12,711 bases of DNA from Jatrophihabitans sp. (GCA_025966255.1 JAOPVG010000337.1:1-12711), one strand, 5' to 3'. Positions 1-6,069 are shown, numbered from the stretch's first letter. Notes: generated by a model not told the origin, from the letters alone. Numbers and translations: made by a program.

Positions 1-335
1 ATCTCGTCGACGAAGCTGGCCGAGCCGGCGATACGCACCCCTGGAAGCAGGTCGCTCTGGCTGAGGTCGCGCCGCGCGGCGCACTGCGTGCAGACGGTCA
101 GTGACCCGCCGGCGAGGACGGCATTCCGCAGGTCGGCCAGCGGCGCGGAGTGCGGCAGCGTGAACGCCTCGGCCCGCCCCGCGACGGCCATCCAGACCGC
201 CTCACCGGTGAGCCACATCGACACCGGCACGCCGGCGGCAAGAGCTACTGACGCCACCGTGAATGCCTGCGAGCAGCGCTCCGGCGCGTCCTCGCCAGAC
301 GTGCACTTCACAACGAGCGCGCGCGACCCGGTCAT
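1..335 (-). CDS. DsrE-like family protein (partial, 3' end outside window)
   Basis: This minus-strand frame is open from the ATG at 335 to the window edge: 111 complete codons with no stop. It encodes a small soluble protein of the DsrE/DsrF-like type found in actinobacteria. Seen: a beta-strand-like start (residues 6-11), a DAPERCSQAFTVA segment, the stretch GVPVSMWLTGEAVW (residues 35-48), and a CTQC pair (Cys82/Cys85) followed by AARRDL. These match my memory of actinobacterial DsrE-like proteins, whose fold is used in sulfur transfer and related roles. The substrate here is unknown, and the CXXC could bind metal or be redox active. The start is divergent from the 32-residue membrane peptide gene, with 27 bp between start codons. 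No Shine-Dalgarno is visible; a CAGAAT hexamer lies six bases upstream. The family call is fairly sure, the function is not. Confidence 0.75.
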   Translation of the reverse strand, partial: MTGSRALVVKCTSGEDAPERCSQAFTVASVALAAGVPVSMWLTGEAVWMAVAGRAEAFTLPHSAPLADLRNAVLAGGSLTVCTQCAARRDLSQSDLLPGVRIAGSASFVDE

Positions 336-341
336 GGCCAC

Positions 342-347
342 ATTCTG
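342..347 (-). promoter_or_regulatory. Candidate -10 of the DsrE-like gene (leaderless)
   Basis: On the minus strand CAGAAT matches four of six bases of TATAAT. It ends six bases before the ATG at 335, so transcription would start at or next to the start codon. No convincing -35 is seen. It is weaker than the TANNNT examples in this window. Confidence 0.3.
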
Positions 348-350
348 CTG

Positions 351-356
351 TACGGT
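351..356 (+). promoter_or_regulatory. Candidate -10 of the membrane peptide-nitrobindin pair (leaderless)
   Basis: TACGGT is followed by exactly six bases and then the GTG at 363. That places +1 on the first base of the start codon. There is no ribosome binding site and no clear -35. Confidence 0.45.
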
Positions 357-362
357 CGATTC

Positions 363-461
363 GTGGAAGCGACGTACCTCGCCGTACTGATCATCACCTT
401 CCTGGCGATCGGGGCGATGGCGGTCTACCTGCTCGTCAAGCTCTTCGCCGGCCAGCGGTGA
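363..461 (+). CDS. Small single-span membrane peptide (32 aa)
   Basis: A 32-codon frame runs from GTG 363 to TGA 461. The product reads MEATYLAVLIITFLAIGAMA, then VYLLVKLFAGQR. Residues 5-27 form one uninterrupted hydrophobic helix, followed by a short basic tail (Lys, Arg). Two things support it as real. A TACGGT hexamer lies exactly six bases before the start. Its stop overlaps the GTG start of the nitrobindin gene in the four bases GTGA (458-461), a classic coupling arrangement. I do not recognise the peptide, and such short frames are usually missed by gene callers. It might anchor or recruit the downstream haem protein, or simply be a translated leader that couples translation. Neither can be decided from sequence. 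A tail with two positive charges suggests the C-terminus is cytoplasmic. Confidence 0.55.
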   Translation: MEATYLAVLIITFLAIGAMAVYLLVKLFAGQR

Positions 462-1009
462 CCACCCCCGTTCCCGACGCCGACGACCTGCGCTCCGGCG
501 CACCACTGCACGACGCCCTCCTTGCCCTCCTTCCCCTCGTCGGAACGTGGCGGGGCAGCGGCACCGGGATCGTGGCGTCCAGCGGCACCGAATTCCGGTA
601 CGGGCAGCAACTCGCCTTCGTTCATGACGGACGGCCGTTCCTCGCCTACGAATCTCGGTCCTGGCTGGTGGACGAGGAGGGCGCAGTCGTGCGGCCGGCG
701 TGGCGGGAGAGCGGCTTCTGGCGTCCGGGCGCGGGCCCGGACGACGTCGAGGTGGTGCTCGCGTCCAATACCGGCCAAGCGCTGATGTTCACCGGCACCG
801 CGGGCGATCAGGAGTGGGAGATCAAGACGGCGTCGGCTGTCCACACTCCCGCCGCCAAGAGCGTTGACGGCGAGCATCGGCTGTACGCAGTACGCGGCGA
901 CGAGTTGGTGTACGCCACCGAACTCGCGCCGGGCGGGCGGCCCTTCGCGCCCCACCTCAACGCGCAGCTCGTCAGAGTTGCAGCAACGGCAGGTCCGGAT
1001 CGAGCGTGA
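458..1009 (+). CDS. Nitrobindin-like haem-binding beta-barrel protein (FABP-like)
   Basis: Encodes a 183-residue cytosolic protein of the nitrobindin / FABP-like family (DUF1794; M. tuberculosis Rv0813c and Rv2717c are relatives). The family forms a ten-stranded barrel. In nitrobindins it binds haem b and handles NO or peroxynitrite; other members were first described as fatty-acid-binding-like. Seen: the family's N-terminal GTWRGSG signature (residues 29-35), a run of alternating beta-strand sequence, and a C-terminal PHLNAQLVR segment whose His166 sits where the haem-ligating histidine is expected. Length is typical. The frame stays open upstream to 263, but family length and the GTGA overlap with the preceding peptide favour GTG 458. 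The 3' end overlaps the convergent TetR gene by 38 bp. Haem binding is inferred. Confidence 0.88.
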   Translation: MTTPVPDADDLRSGAPLHDALLALLPLVGTWRGSGTGIVASSGTEFRYGQQLAFVHDGRPFLAYESRSWLVDEEGAVVRPAWRESGFWRPGAGPDDVEVVLASNTGQALMFTGTAGDQEWEIKTASAVHTPAAKSVDGEHRLYAVRGDELVYATELAPGGRPFAPHLNAQLVRVAATAGPDRA

Positions 1010-1661
1010 GACCGAGCTCCTGGCCGCTGCGGTCGATGATCACCCACACGCGGTCGGTCAGCTCGGCCGTGAGCGCGCTGCGGGACAGATCGCCACGCTC
1101 GAGCCACCACGCGGCCGTGGCATCCACGAGCCCCACCACGCCGACGATCATGCGTTCCGCCGGGCCGGTGTCGACTCGAAGCGTGCGCAGGTACCGGTGG
1201 ATCAAGATCGTGAGCTCTGCGGCGAACGCGGCCTTCGCGTCGTCCGCGTCGTGCGAGCCGGTGGCCCGCACGGTGTAGGCGTGCTGGGCGAGGAACCGGT
1301 AGAGGTTCGGATGCTGCTCGATCCAGCCGAGGTGCGTGTCGATCGAGGCGCTGATGATGTCGCGGGCCGAGCCGGGCGTCGCGAGCGCCGCGCGGATCTG
1401 TTGCCCGATCTGGTTGGCGATGTGGCCCGAGACCGCAAGATCGAGGGCCGGCTTGCCGTCGAAGTGCCGGTACACATGGGTGCGCGGCACGCCGGCCTGC
1501 TCCGCGATCTGCGCCGTGAGGGCGTCCGGGCCGTACTGCTCGATGGCCGCAATGGCGGCGGTGATGATCGTCAGCCGCCGTTCGCGGCGATGTGGATCCC
1601 AGCGGGTCGACCGGCCGTCGCGCGGCTCGTCGGTGGCGTCGTCAGACGGGCCCGCGGTCAT
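972..1661 (-). CDS. TetR-family regulator TetR-1, divergent from aurF-like gene
   Basis: A 229-residue transcriptional repressor of the TetR/AcrR type. Seen: an Arg-rich lead-in (HRRERRLTIITAAIAAIE, residues 24-41), then the TetR helix-turn-helix with core IAEQAGVPRTHVYRHF (residues 53-68), followed by an all-helical ligand domain with WIEQHPNLYRFLAQHA. The HTH is canonical and the length is slightly above average because of about 20 hydrophilic N-terminal residues. The gene is divergent from the AurF-like oxygenase across a 142-bp gap that holds an inverted repeat (1722-1740), so repression of the oxygenase and of itself is the natural inference. The ligand is unknown. The ATG at 1661 has no ribosome binding site but lies six bases after TAGGCT. 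Its last 38 bases overlap the end of the nitrobindin gene tail to tail. Confidence 0.9.
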   Translation of the reverse strand: MTAGPSDDATDEPRDGRSTRWDPHRRERRLTIITAAIAAIEQYGPDALTAQIAEQAGVPRTHVYRHFDGKPALDLAVSGHIANQIGQQIRAALATPGSARDIISASIDTHLGWIEQHPNLYRFLAQHAYTVRATGSHDADDAKAAFAAELTILIHRYLRTLRVDTGPAERMIVGVVGLVDATAAWWLERGDLSRSALTAELTDRVWVIIDRSGQELGLTLDPDLPLLQL

Positions 1662-1667
1662 GCCGAG

Positions 1668-1673
1668 AGCCTA
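1668..1673 (-). promoter_or_regulatory. Candidate -10 of TetR-1 (leaderless)
   Basis: The minus strand reads TAGGCT, then six bases (ctcggc), then the ATG at 1661. The spacing puts +1 on the start codon and explains the lack of a Shine-Dalgarno. No consensus -35 is visible. Confidence 0.45.
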
Positions 1674-1721
1674 TGGGGACGGGCTTCGCGCAAGTATGTG
1701 CGACAGCTTGTCATGGCCTGA

Positions 1722-1740
1722 ACTAGCTGGTACACCTAGT
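1722..1740 (+). promoter_or_regulatory. Imperfect inverted repeat, likely TetR-1 operator
   Basis: The 19-bp segment reads ACTAG-c-TG ... CA-c-CTAGT. Seven of nine base pairs are symmetric about position 1731, with perfect ACTAG/CTAGT ends. It lies between the divergent TetR-1 and AurF-like genes. A possible aurF -35, TTGTCA, is at 1708-1713; with a 17-bp spacer the -10 would be TACACC (1731-1736), inside the repeat. A repressor here would block RNA polymerase. The operator is inferred; the symmetry is seen. Confidence 0.5.
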
Positions 1741-1803
1741 CATAGGAAACCTGGCTAGGTGGCCGAGATCCGGTGGATCGCCCGGCCCAAGGGGAGTGTG
1801 AAA

Positions 1804-2709
1804 ATGACCGCTGTCGCCCCGACCGAGAGCGTCCGTAAGACCGCCGGCCGGCTTCTCGGCTCCTCGTCGAAGCACTCCTACGACCCCGAACTCGACATCG
1901 ACTGGGATGCGCCGGTCGACGGCGTCTACGGCGACCTGAAGTTCATGCCGTACGAGCGCACCTCGCTCTACGGCACCGGGCTGTGGGACCGCATGACCGA
2001 TCCGCAACGCCGCGAGCTGTCCCGCCAGGAACTCGCCAGCGTCGCGTCCACCGGCCTCTGGTTCGAACTGATCCTCATCCAGATGCTGTCGCGGTGGGCC
2101 TACCACCAGGACCCGCAGGATCCGCGCACCCAGTACGCGCTCACCGAGATCGGTGACGAGACGCGGCACATCATCATGTTCACCAAGTCGATCGCCAAGC
2201 TGGGCACGCCGACCTACCGGCCGCGCGCCCTGATCCATCACCTGGCCCGGATCTACCAGGCCACCGCCGCCGGCCCGGCCCTCTTCGCGCCGGTGCTCGT
2301 GGCCGAGGAGATCACCGACCGGCTGCAGCGCGAGATGGTCAACGACGAGTCGGTGCATCCGCTCGTGCGCATGGTGAACCGCATCCACGTCGTGGAGGAG
2401 GCCCGGCACGTGCGCTTCGCCCGCGAGGAGGTCGCTCGGCAGATGGCGTCGATCGGGCCGATCGCGAAGGTCGTCAGCAACACGGCGTCGGCGATCGTGG
2501 CCGCGTTCGTTGCGACGTCGATGATCAGTCCGGACGTCTACAAGGAGGTCGGACTCGATCCCCACGAGGCGATCAGGGCCGCCCGCAACAACCCGAACTA
2601 TCACGAAACCCGCCGCTGGATGGCCGAGAAGATCATGGCCTTCCTGCAGGAACAGGGAATGGTCACCTGGTACTCCAAGCCCATCTACGGCCTGGCGCAT
2701 TTGATCTGA
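1804..2709 (+). CDS. AurF-like diiron oxygenase (ferritin-like)
   Basis: A 301-residue protein of the AurF family, non-haem diiron oxygenases named after the p-aminobenzoate N-oxygenase of aureothin biosynthesis. All seven metal ligands of AurF have counterparts. EIGDETRH gives Glu119 and His122. VAEEITD gives Glu168. HVVEEARH gives His195, Glu199 and His202, with the H-x3-E-x2-H spacing exactly as in AurF. Glu88 is the likely first glutamate. The start is ATG 1804, seven bases after GGGGAG (1791-1796); the frame is open to GTG 1759, but that start has no ribosome site. No biosynthetic neighbours such as a PKS or NRPS are present, so the substrate is unknown. Stand-alone copies next to a TetR gene are common in actinobacteria. 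Regulation by TetR-1 is inferred. Confidence 0.88.
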   Translation: MTAVAPTESVRKTAGRLLGSSSKHSYDPELDIDWDAPVDGVYGDLKFMPYERTSLYGTGLWDRMTDPQRRELSRQELASVASTGLWFELILIQMLSRWAYHQDPQDPRTQYALTEIGDETRHIIMFTKSIAKLGTPTYRPRALIHHLARIYQATAAGPALFAPVLVAEEITDRLQREMVNDESVHPLVRMVNRIHVVEEARHVRFAREEVARQMASIGPIAKVVSNTASAIVAAFVATSMISPDVYKEVGLDPHEAIRAARNNPNYHETRRWMAEKIMAFLQEQGMVTWYSKPIYGLAHLI

Positions 2710-2726
2710 TCCGCCCTTGGCGGATC
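2708..2726 (+). terminator. Hairpin at end of aurF-like gene
   Basis: GATCCGCC (2708-2715) and GGCGGATC (2719-2726) form a perfect 8-bp stem with loop CTT, starting inside the TGA stop codon. No T-run follows, so it may be a weak terminator or a 3'-end stabilising hairpin. Confidence 0.45.
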
Positions 2727-2733
2727 CAGGACG

Positions 2734-2800
2734 AAAAACGGCCCCCGAGTCTGTTCCGCCTCTGGCGGGTCGGCTGGACGGGCCGACAACTCGGGGGCCG
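2734..2800 (-). terminator. Strong intrinsic terminator with a Y-shaped stem
   Basis: On the minus strand a perfect 12-bp stem (2789-2800 with 2739-2750, CGGCCCCCGAGT against its complement) is followed directly by TTTTT (2738-2734). Within it lie two more perfect hairpins: 6 bp (2769-2774 with 2782-2787) and 5 bp (2756-2760 with 2764-2768). The whole folds as a three-way junction with few unpaired bases. It could end transcripts from the aminodeoxychorismate lyase gene, whose stop codon is about 200 bases upstream, or from a separate RNA in between. No T-run exists on the plus strand. Confidence 0.7.
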
Positions 2801-2935
2801 GGTAGCTGCCAGGTATTGCTCACCACCGCATTCGCTCGCGGCAGGGGGCCTAGCCCTCGCAGGTCCGTTGCTCTTGCGGCGGTTAGCTGGAAGCCACCTC
2901 ACGTGTCCGACAAGTACTCAACTCTGGACCACCCC
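2735..2935 (-). ncRNA. Possible small RNA or long structured 3' UTR (unidentified)
   Basis: The stretch between the convergent aurF-like and lyase genes (2710-3000) has no credible protein gene. Its minus strand ends in a strong intrinsic terminator about 200 bases after the lyase stop, and short self-complementary elements occur upstream, for example AGGG/CCCT around 2843-2857 and CCG/CGG around 2866-2880. I looked for signatures of SRP RNA, tmRNA, RNase P RNA and tRNA and found none. Actinobacterial abundant RNAs such as the Ms1 class are of similar size, but nothing here proves membership. The 5' end is not determined. A long 3' UTR of the lyase mRNA is equally possible. Confidence 0.25.
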
Positions 2936-3000
2936 CTCTCTCGTGTACCTCAACCGTACTTCCGCGCCGAAGCTGCGGCAACGATGTTTTCTTCTTGTGA

Positions 3001-3879
3001 TCAGAAGCCACAGAGTCGGCGGATCTCGGCGTCCACGGCGGGCAGCCGGGTGCGCGCTTTCCCGTCCAGCTCGACGACATCGACCGGCCCGCGCACGCTG
3101 CTCACCAGCCACACGACGTCGGCGGAGTGCAGCTCATCGAGGGTCGCCCGGGTGTCCGCCGTCCGCCAGCCGGCCGCGGCCGCGCGCTCGAACAGCAGTC
3201 GCTGCGTCGTCCCGGCCAGGATGCCTGACGCACCGGTCGGCGTAGTGTGCAACGTGCGTCCGAACGACCAGACCACGGATCCGGTCGGGGCCTCGAGCAC
3301 CATCCCGTCCGCGCTGACGAACAGCACGTCGTCGGCACCGCGGCGGGCGCCCTCGCGCTGCGCGGCCACGTTGATCGCGTAGGAGAGCGTCTTGACGCCG
3401 CCGAGCAGCCATCCGGCGCCGGCGAAGGCGGCCGAGCCGACACCCCGGTCGAGCGTGATCACACGCAGTCCATCGCGCCGTAACCGCGGGTAGTCGGCGG
3501 GCAGCGGCGTGATCCAGACGAAGCCGGCCGGTCCCCCGCCGGACGCCGGACCGCGGGTCAGCAGCAGCTTGACCGCCGCCTCGCCCGGATGGGTCCACTC
3601 AGCGGCTGTCTCGGCTACCAGCGCCCGCCACGCCGGCTCGTCGAACGGGATCTCGAGCGACGCGGCCGAGCGCGTCATCCGGGCCAGGTGCGCGTCCAGC
3701 TTGTCGATGATGCCGATGCCGTCGGGGCCGACCTGCAGCCGGCACCCTTCGAAACAGCCGTCGCCGCGGGTCACACCCGGGTCGTCCGCGCGGATCACCG
3801 GCGTGCTCGGATCGACGACCCCGACGCCCAACACACCAAGGACGGCGGGTCCGCCGTCCGCTCCAACCATGGCCGACAC
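3001..3879 (-). CDS. Aminodeoxychorismate lyase-like class IV aminotransferase
   Basis: A 292-residue fold-type IV PLP enzyme, most like actinobacterial aminodeoxychorismate lyases (Rv0812 type). These turn 4-amino-4-deoxychorismate into p-aminobenzoate plus pyruvate for folate synthesis. Seen: TRGDGCFEG (residues 37-45), the PLP lysine Lys163 in GGVKTLSYAIN (residues 160-170), DDVLFVSADGMVLEAPTGSV (183-202) with the cofactor-binding Glu196, and GILAGTTQRLLFE (219-231), all in family order and spacing. Branched-chain or D-amino-acid aminotransferase activity cannot be excluded from sequence. GTG 3879 is chosen because TAGCCT lies exactly six bases upstream; ATG 3870, three codons in, is the alternative. 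It is divergent from fur with 26 bp between starts. The aurF-like unit lies between it and the nitrobindin gene, which is adjacent to the lyase gene in M. tuberculosis. Confidence 0.85.
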   Translation of the reverse strand: MSAMVGADGGPAVLGVLGVGVVDPSTPVIRADDPGVTRGDGCFEGCRLQVGPDGIGIIDKLDAHLARMTRSAASLEIPFDEPAWRALVAETAAEWTHPGEAAVKLLLTRGPASGGGPAGFVWITPLPADYPRLRRDGLRVITLDRGVGSAAFAGAGWLLGGVKTLSYAINVAAQREGARRGADDVLFVSADGMVLEAPTGSVVWSFGRTLHTTPTGASGILAGTTQRLLFERAAAAGWRTADTRATLDELHSADVVWLVSSVRGPVDVVELDGKARTRLPAVDAEIRRLCGF

Positions 3880-3885
3880 GGCGCC

Positions 3886-3891
3886 AGGCTA
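3886..3891 (-). promoter_or_regulatory. Candidate -10 of the lyase gene (leaderless)
   Basis: The minus strand has TAGCCT, six bases (ggcgcc), then GTG 3879. This supports GTG 3879 as the start and a leaderless mRNA. It sits two bases from the oppositely directed fur -10. Confidence 0.45.
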
Positions 3892-3893
3892 CC

Positions 3894-3899
3894 TACGAT
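3894..3899 (+). promoter_or_regulatory. Candidate -10 of fur-ygfZ (leaderless)
   Basis: TACGAT is followed by six bases (gggccc) and ATG 3906, so +1 falls on the start codon. No ribosome binding site is present upstream. No AT-rich Fur box is evident in the 26-bp gap. Confidence 0.5.
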
Positions 3900-3905
3900 G
3901 GGCCC

Positions 3906-4373
3906 ATGGACGCCCATGACCATTCGCATCCGCCCGTGGCGGGCGAGGTGGACCTCGCCGCGCAGCTGCGCGCGCGGGGCATGCGCGTGACGCCCCAGCG
4001 CGAGCAGGTGCTGGCTGCGGTGCGCGAACTCGGTCACGCCACGCCCGAGCAGATCAGCGAATCGGTCGAGGGCGTCGACGTCACCACGGTCTACCGCAAC
4101 CTCGAATTGCTCGAGGAACTCGGCTTCGTACGGCACGCGCACCTCGGGCACGGCGCGCCGTCCTACCGCCCGGCCGAGGATGACCACATCCACGTGGTCT
4201 GCCACTCCTGCGGCACGGTCGTCGACGCCGCGCCGGACCTCGTCGACGGCCTGGCCAGCAAGTTGCGGAGCCAGAGCGGCTTCGTCCTCGATCGCTCGCA
4301 CTTCACGGTTTTCGGCCGCTGCCACGACTGTGCCGACGCGGGGGCGGAACAAAACGCCGCCGCCAAACGATGA
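3906..4373 (+). CDS. Fur-family metal-responsive regulator
   Basis: A 155-residue Fur superfamily repressor (Fur, Zur, PerR, Nur, Mur types). Seen: a His-rich start (MDAHDHSH), the winged-helix domain RGMRVTPQREQVLAAV (residues 24-39), the recognition-helix signature TTVYRNLELLEELG (60-73), then the metal region DDHIHVVCHSC (92-102) with His94, His96, Cys99 and Cys102. A second pair, Cys139/Cys142 (CHDC), completes the four-cysteine structural zinc site. Length is normal. Which metal it senses cannot be read reliably. It is followed after 10 bp by ygfZ, and this pairing is common in actinobacteria. Because YgfZ serves iron-sulfur enzymes, iron or oxidative-stress sensing is attractive but inferred. 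The promoter appears leaderless and faces that of the lyase gene. Confidence 0.9.
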   Translation: MDAHDHSHPPVAGEVDLAAQLRARGMRVTPQREQVLAAVRELGHATPEQISESVEGVDVTTVYRNLELLEELGFVRHAHLGHGAPSYRPAEDDHIHVVCHSCGTVVDAAPDLVDGLASKLRSQSGFVLDRSHFTVFGRCHDCADAGAEQNAAAKR

Positions 4374-4383
4374 ATCCGGTGAT

Positions 4384-5406
4384 ATGACCACCTACCTCGA
4401 ACGAGCGGTGGCGGCCAGCGGCCGCGATGCCGGCGTCCCGTGGCACTACGGCGACCCACTGCGTGAGCAGCGACTCCTCAGCTCCGGTGCGGGGGTCGTC
4501 GACCGCAGCAACCGGGACGTCCTGGTTGTCCCCGGGCAGGATCGGCTGGGCTGGCTGCACTCGATCTGCTCCCAGCACCTCGCCGCCCTCACCGACGGAG
4601 ACGCCACCGAGGCGCTGGTGCTGTCCCCGCACGGTCACGTCGAGCAGCACTGGCAGGTCACGGAACTCGGCGAGAAGATCTGGATCGACACCGAGCCCGC
4701 CACCGCCGCCGACGTGCTCGGCTACCTCCGCAAGATGCAGTTCCTCAAGCGCGTCGAGCCGGCCGACGTGTCCGCCGAGTGGGCGGTCCTGTCCGTCGTC
4801 GGTCCGGCCACGCCGACCGTTCTCGCTGTCGCCGGGCTCCCGGTGCCCGACTCCGCCGGCCGCGCGATCGCCCTGGCCGGCGGCGGATTCGTCCGCCGCA
4901 TGTCCTGGCCCGGCGCGGACGCCGCCGACCTGCTCGTGCCGCGCGAGCGGGGCCCGGGCGTGATGGCGGCTCTCGTCGCCGCCGGCGCCGACCCCGCCGG
5001 CCTCTGGGCCTTCGAGGCGCTGCGAGTGGAGGCCCGACGGCCCCGGTTCGGCTTCGAGACCGACCACCGGACCATCCCCCACGAGGTCGGGTGGATCGGG
5101 CGCGCCGTCCACCTCGACAAGGGGTGCTACCGCGGGCAGGAGACGGTCGCCCGCGTGCAGAACCTGGGCAAACCGCCGCGCCGACTCGTCCTCGTCCACC
5201 TGTCGGGAGACTCCGACGAGCTGCCCGAACCGGGTACCCCGGTCCAACTCGACGGGCGCACAGTGGGGTTTCTCGGTACCGCGCTGCACCATTACGAACT
5301 CGGGCCCATTGCACTCGCTGTGATCAAGCGGTCGCTCTCCGACGCGATTTCTTTGGACATCGCGGGACAGCGGGGCCTAATGGATATAAGCTCCCCATCG
5401 AACTAA
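4384..5406 (+). CDS. ygfZ: YgfZ/GcvT-like folate-dependent Fe-S protein maintenance factor
   Basis: A 340-residue protein of the YgfZ (IBA57-like) family, related to the glycine-cleavage T-protein. It uses tetrahydrofolate to support assembly or repair of certain iron-sulfur enzymes. Seen: the diagnostic signature KGCYRGQE (residues 246-253) with Cys248, followed by TVARVQNLGKPPRRL; upstream, YLRKMQFLKRVEP and WAFEALRVEARRPRFGFETD match the family. ATG 4384 is chosen over the open upstream frame because it leaves fur intact and gives family length; a weak GGTGA precedes it. It lies 10 bp after fur and is probably co-transcribed with it. The last 20 residues (from SLDIAGQRG) look less conserved, and their DNA is more AT-rich than the rest. 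Confidence 0.9.
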   Translation: MTTYLERAVAASGRDAGVPWHYGDPLREQRLLSSGAGVVDRSNRDVLVVPGQDRLGWLHSICSQHLAALTDGDATEALVLSPHGHVEQHWQVTELGEKIWIDTEPATAADVLGYLRKMQFLKRVEPADVSAEWAVLSVVGPATPTVLAVAGLPVPDSAGRAIALAGGGFVRRMSWPGADAADLLVPRERGPGVMAALVAAGADPAGLWAFEALRVEARRPRFGFETDHRTIPHEVGWIGRAVHLDKGCYRGQETVARVQNLGKPPRRLVLVHLSGDSDELPEPGTPVQLDGRTVGFLGTALHHYELGPIALAVIKRSLSDAISLDIAGQRGLMDISSPSN

Positions 5407-5512
5407 CAGCTAGCTCACGTAATTCTTGTTCCCCGGGGTCCGCACCCTTTGTCATGTCGTCGCGTTGTTCAAGGTGAGCGGGCCGCACGGTCCCGGTTCG
5501 AGGGGTGCTTAG

Positions 5513-6031
5513 ATGAGAGTTAGAGCGATGATCGCGCTCGGCCTAGCCAGCCTCTGGCTGGTGCTGGTCGGTCCGGCGTCGTCGGCGGTCGCGTATCCAC
5601 CGACCACCTGCCCGACAATGTCGATCAGTACGGAGAACCCGCTTCCCGGTGCCACCATGACCGTGACCGGTAACAACTTCGCGGCGAACGCTTCGATCCA
5701 GCTGAGGTTGGACACCAGCTCCGGCAACGTGATGGCGACTGTCACGTCGAGCGCCACCGGCGCCTTCTCGGTCCAGGTCACCCTGCCCGCCGGCCTCTTC
5801 GGCCGACACAAATTCGTCGCTGTCGGTGGTGACACCGATGCCACCGGCTGCCCGGTCGATCCCTTCCAGGTCATCAACGTCCAGCCGATCAGCGCCTCGT
5901 CCGGTGCCGCCGGCGCGGGCGGCGGGACCGCGTTCACCGGGTTCGACATCATGGCCCTGCTCGTCGGCGCGGCTGTGCTGATCGGCGCGGGCGTGCTGTT
6001 CAATCGTCGGGGCCACGCCTCGCGCGTCTGA
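5513..6031 (+). CDS. Secreted Ig-like protein with C-terminal AFTG sorting-type anchor
   Basis: A 172-residue exported protein. Seen: a signal peptide (MRVR, then a hydrophobic stretch to residue 22, with likely cleavage after AVA at residue 27). A beta-rich domain follows (residues 33-125) with PLPGATMTVTGNNF, typical of IPT/TIG or Ig-like folds, and two cysteines (33 and 113) that could form one disulfide. Next come a Ser/Gly/Ala linker, the motif TAFTGFD (139-145), a hydrophobic helix (146-163) and a basic tail NRRGHASRV. That C-terminus has the layout of a sortase substrate, but LPXTG is replaced by an AFTG form resembling the LAXTG motif of class E sortases. No sortase gene is in the window. 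ATG 5513 follows AGGGGTG (5500-5506). The surface role is unknown. Confidence 0.8.
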   Translation: MRVRAMIALGLASLWLVLVGPASSAVAYPPTTCPTMSISTENPLPGATMTVTGNNFAANASIQLRLDTSSGNVMATVTSSATGAFSVQVTLPAGLFGRHKFVAVGGDTDATGCPVDPFQVINVQPISASSGAAGAGGGTAFTGFDIMALLVGAAVLIGAGVLFNRRGHASRV

Positions 6032-6069
6032 GCCAACACGTTCTCCGCGTTCGGCGAGGAAACGATGCG

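Noticed and set aside
864..1721. Long plus-strand open frame (285 codons) opposite TetR-1
   Set aside because: It is the antisense shadow of a well-supported TetR gene in GC-rich DNA, has no recognisable motif and no ribosome site.
1723..2826. Minus-strand open frame of 367 codons opposite the aurF-like gene
   Set aside because: The plus strand encodes a protein with all seven diiron ligands; the antisense product is low-complexity Arg/Gly/His-rich sequence.
2801..3000. SRP RNA, tmRNA or RNase P RNA in the large intergenic gap
   Set aside because: The diagnostic SRP GGAAGGAAGCAG core, a tmRNA tRNA-like end and RNase P core motifs are all missing on both strands.
4303..5292. Minus-strand 329-codon frame opposite ygfZ
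   Set aside because: Shadow of ygfZ, whose KGCYRGQE signature and family length fix the coding strand.
5340..5400. TATAAG near the end of ygfZ as a promoter of the secreted-protein gene
   Set aside because: No -35 at a usable distance could be found, and the element lies inside coding sequence over 100 bases from the next start.
5485..5512. GGTTCGA resembling a tRNA T-loop
   Set aside because: The flanking bases do not form the T-stem (no C at the expected position after the loop) and no acceptor or anticodon stem is present.
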